Assembly (NCBI RefSeq): GCF_024763615.1
Contig: NC_077224.1
Location: 57,980,712 to 58,044,711 of the forward strand
From: Phlebotomus papatasi
Lineage: Eukaryota > Arthropoda > Insecta > Diptera > Psychodidae
Direction: 5' to 3'
DNA length: 64,000 nt
Both the position numbers and the translations under genes were made by a program. Below, one piece after another: positions 62,216 through 64,000 of the stretch. The notes below the pieces were generated by a model. The model did not search any database, was not told the DNA's origin, and saw only the letters and a list, made by a program, of their open reading frames with translations. Position 1 is the stretch's first letter; every line of letters starts with the position of its first letter.

Positions 62216-63350
62216 TGGAGTAACCACTTATCGCCATGTTTAGGAAAAAGGGGAATTAATTTTGTTATAACTTTTAAACTATTATTACAAGATAACTCAA
62301 AACACAAAGTTACTTTGATGTATTGGCTCTAAATTCATCAAAACAATAGTCCTACAATTTAACGCTGGACTACTTAAAAAACTGATTTTTATTAAGAATG
62401 CTAAAATAACCACTTCGTCGCCACTTTTTACCACTTTTCGCCAGTTTTGTAACCACTGCTCGCCACTTACTTGAAAAGGCCCAAATTCGTTTATTTTAGG
62501 CAATGTTATAAAAAGAATACATTCAGCATTTCTTTTTCCTCATGTTCACCTTATTATTACTCACTTTAAACGATTTTTCCCAACTTTTATTTGAGAAATC
62601 AAATTACAGAAAGAAAACAAACAGATTTGACAACTGCCCAAGCAGCAATTTTTTCTTAAAATAGTCTTGTAGAATTCCCTAAGTAAAGCACTATAGAACT
62701 AAAAACCTATTTATTTACTTATAACGCTCTTGCTTCCATCACTGAGATTACTATAAGTAAAGTGACGCACTCTTAAGGATTTTAAGAGCTGCTATAGGAA
62801 TTTCCACAGAAAATTTTCACTTTAAGTCTTTTAAAAGTGCACTAAAAGACTTGTCTAATACTTGGTTCTATAAGGCAGCTATTTTGCTTCTTGGGTGAGA
62901 ATCTACGAAGTGAAGTTAGCGTCGCCTATGGAAAAGAGATGGCGACAGGTGCTGAAATCATTCCAAAATATTACCACTTTTCGCCATGCTTGATTTTTAT
63001 ATAAAAATAATATAAAATGAAATATTAATTAACTAAATACAAATTTTATGTATTTCACAAGTGTAATTAAATATTCAATAGACAAATTATTTGTCCAAAA
63101 AGATATTTTTTGCTTGATGAAAATTTGGTGACAGTTAGTATATTTGGTAAGAAATGTTCAATTCGATGCACTTGCTTAAAATATTACTCTAAAAAATGCT
63201 CAAAATCGTAAATCCAAATATTATTTTTCGACTCTATACGTAGCAGCAGTAAAATAATATAAATAATTTTGCGGCTTATTTATTTCACAAATCGCGAAAA
63301 ATAGCGATTTCAATATAACTGGTGAAAAGTGTGGCACTGTCAAGAAGTGG
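62216..63350. repeat. Region with repeated ACCACTTTTCGCCA words
   Basis: The word or a close variant occurs at about 62222, 62412-62440 and 62975, with an inverted variant near 63322. This suggests an unclassified element interrupted by the F5 MITE at 62634-62897. Ends were not fixed. Confidence 0.45.
62634..62897. mobile_element. F5 MITE copy B
   Basis: Reverse complement of 2106-2369, same length, with ends CCCAAGCAGCAA and TTGCTTCTTGGG. It splits the repeat-word region 62216-63350. Confidence 0.8.
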
Positions 63351-64000
63351 TGATTCCACCCTATTTGCAGGGAAAATTTTTTGGCATTTTCTTCATCAAG
63401 TGTATTTATTTTATGTTTTATTTAATTTATTTAAAAAAAAAAACAAGTCATACGACGTGTTCTTCGTCAATCTATCATTTCCTATATAAGTCTTCTTCGA
63501 TTTTAGTTGATTTATCTCACTCGAATATTTTGCAAAAATATTTCTATAACACGTCTAGAGGCCATACGGTAAGAGAGCTTCACTTCTGGTCTTCGATAGC
63601 CCCCCCCCAGAACTCGATATTATCTCGGTAATTTTTTCCATTTACCCCCTACCTTCTCCTTGATTTTTTTTAAACGGCAGATTTTTTTCGGTTAACATTT
63701 AAAGTGTACGTAGATGAACATTACGTTCATAATATGCCGATAACCTGAAACCACTCCTATCGGCTTGTCTGTATCAAGTTTTAAGGACCTGTATAATTAT
63801 TTCACAGTTATAATGTTTTAGGGTTACTTTAAAGTAAGTGGTGAAAGGGGTGAAAGCATCACAAATTGCGCATTACATATCCAGTGTTCAATCATGGTAC
63901 GATTTTTCGAAAAATTATAAACCAACTCATATACGTATTAAAATGGTAATAAATCCAAAACCAGTGCAAAAATGGTAATTTACAGGAAGCTTTGTCTAGT
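63351..64000. other. AT-rich end of window
   Basis: Nothing recognised; includes a C9 run near 63601 and an unsupported 100-codon frame (63329-63631). Confidence 0.4.

Noticed and set aside
1..64000. CRISPR array, operon or bacterial features
   Set aside because: Introns, polyadenylation signal, SINEs and MITEs show eukaryotic DNA; no regularly spaced direct repeats with unique spacers were seen.

Overview
This is an AT-rich eukaryotic window with one protein-coding gene that I can support. It is a Snail-family zinc-finger repressor, best matched to escargot (esg), on the + strand at about 3764-6550. The N-terminal Snail box, five zinc fingers with a CCHC last finger, PxDLS motifs, a fly-type TATA/Inr/DPE promoter, tRNA-derived SINEs with ATT-type tails and dense TA-flanked MITEs all point to an insect, most likely a fly. 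A nematoceran such as a sand fly is a guess from overall texture, not a demonstrated assignment.

Layout: 1-2370 holds a 0.9-kb terminal-inverted-repeat element and a 264-bp MITE. The interval 2370-3764 is the esg upstream region, with a GA tract and two perfect 14-bp palindromes. esg follows as two coding exons (4100-4193 and 4309-5639, 474 residues), a 115-bp intron and a long AU-rich 3' UTR with AATAAA at 6524. From 6550 to the end (about 57 kb) I find no gene. That interval alternates between two kinds of DNA. (a) Repeat-rich, very AT-rich DNA carries MITEs, two SINE families, piggyBac-like and mariner-like non-autonomous elements, and a deep nest of elements at 40321-44263. (b) Single-copy-looking islands of 0.5-1.4 kb have more balanced base composition and lack long open frames. 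Several of these are strikingly dense in the tetranucleotide GATC, as is the esg upstream region. They are the best candidates for esg enhancers.

Most small open frames in the window lie inside repeats or islands, show no family signature, and are left out. The most informative observations are nested insertions that reveal target-site duplications within the window: TA for several MITE families, 8 bp for a GC-ended hAT-like element, TTAA for piggyBac-like elements, and 9-13 bp for SINEs and a foldback insert. A precisely spaced esg core promoter and the GATC-dense islands are also worth checking. I did not find convincing evidence for an unknown multi-gene system here.
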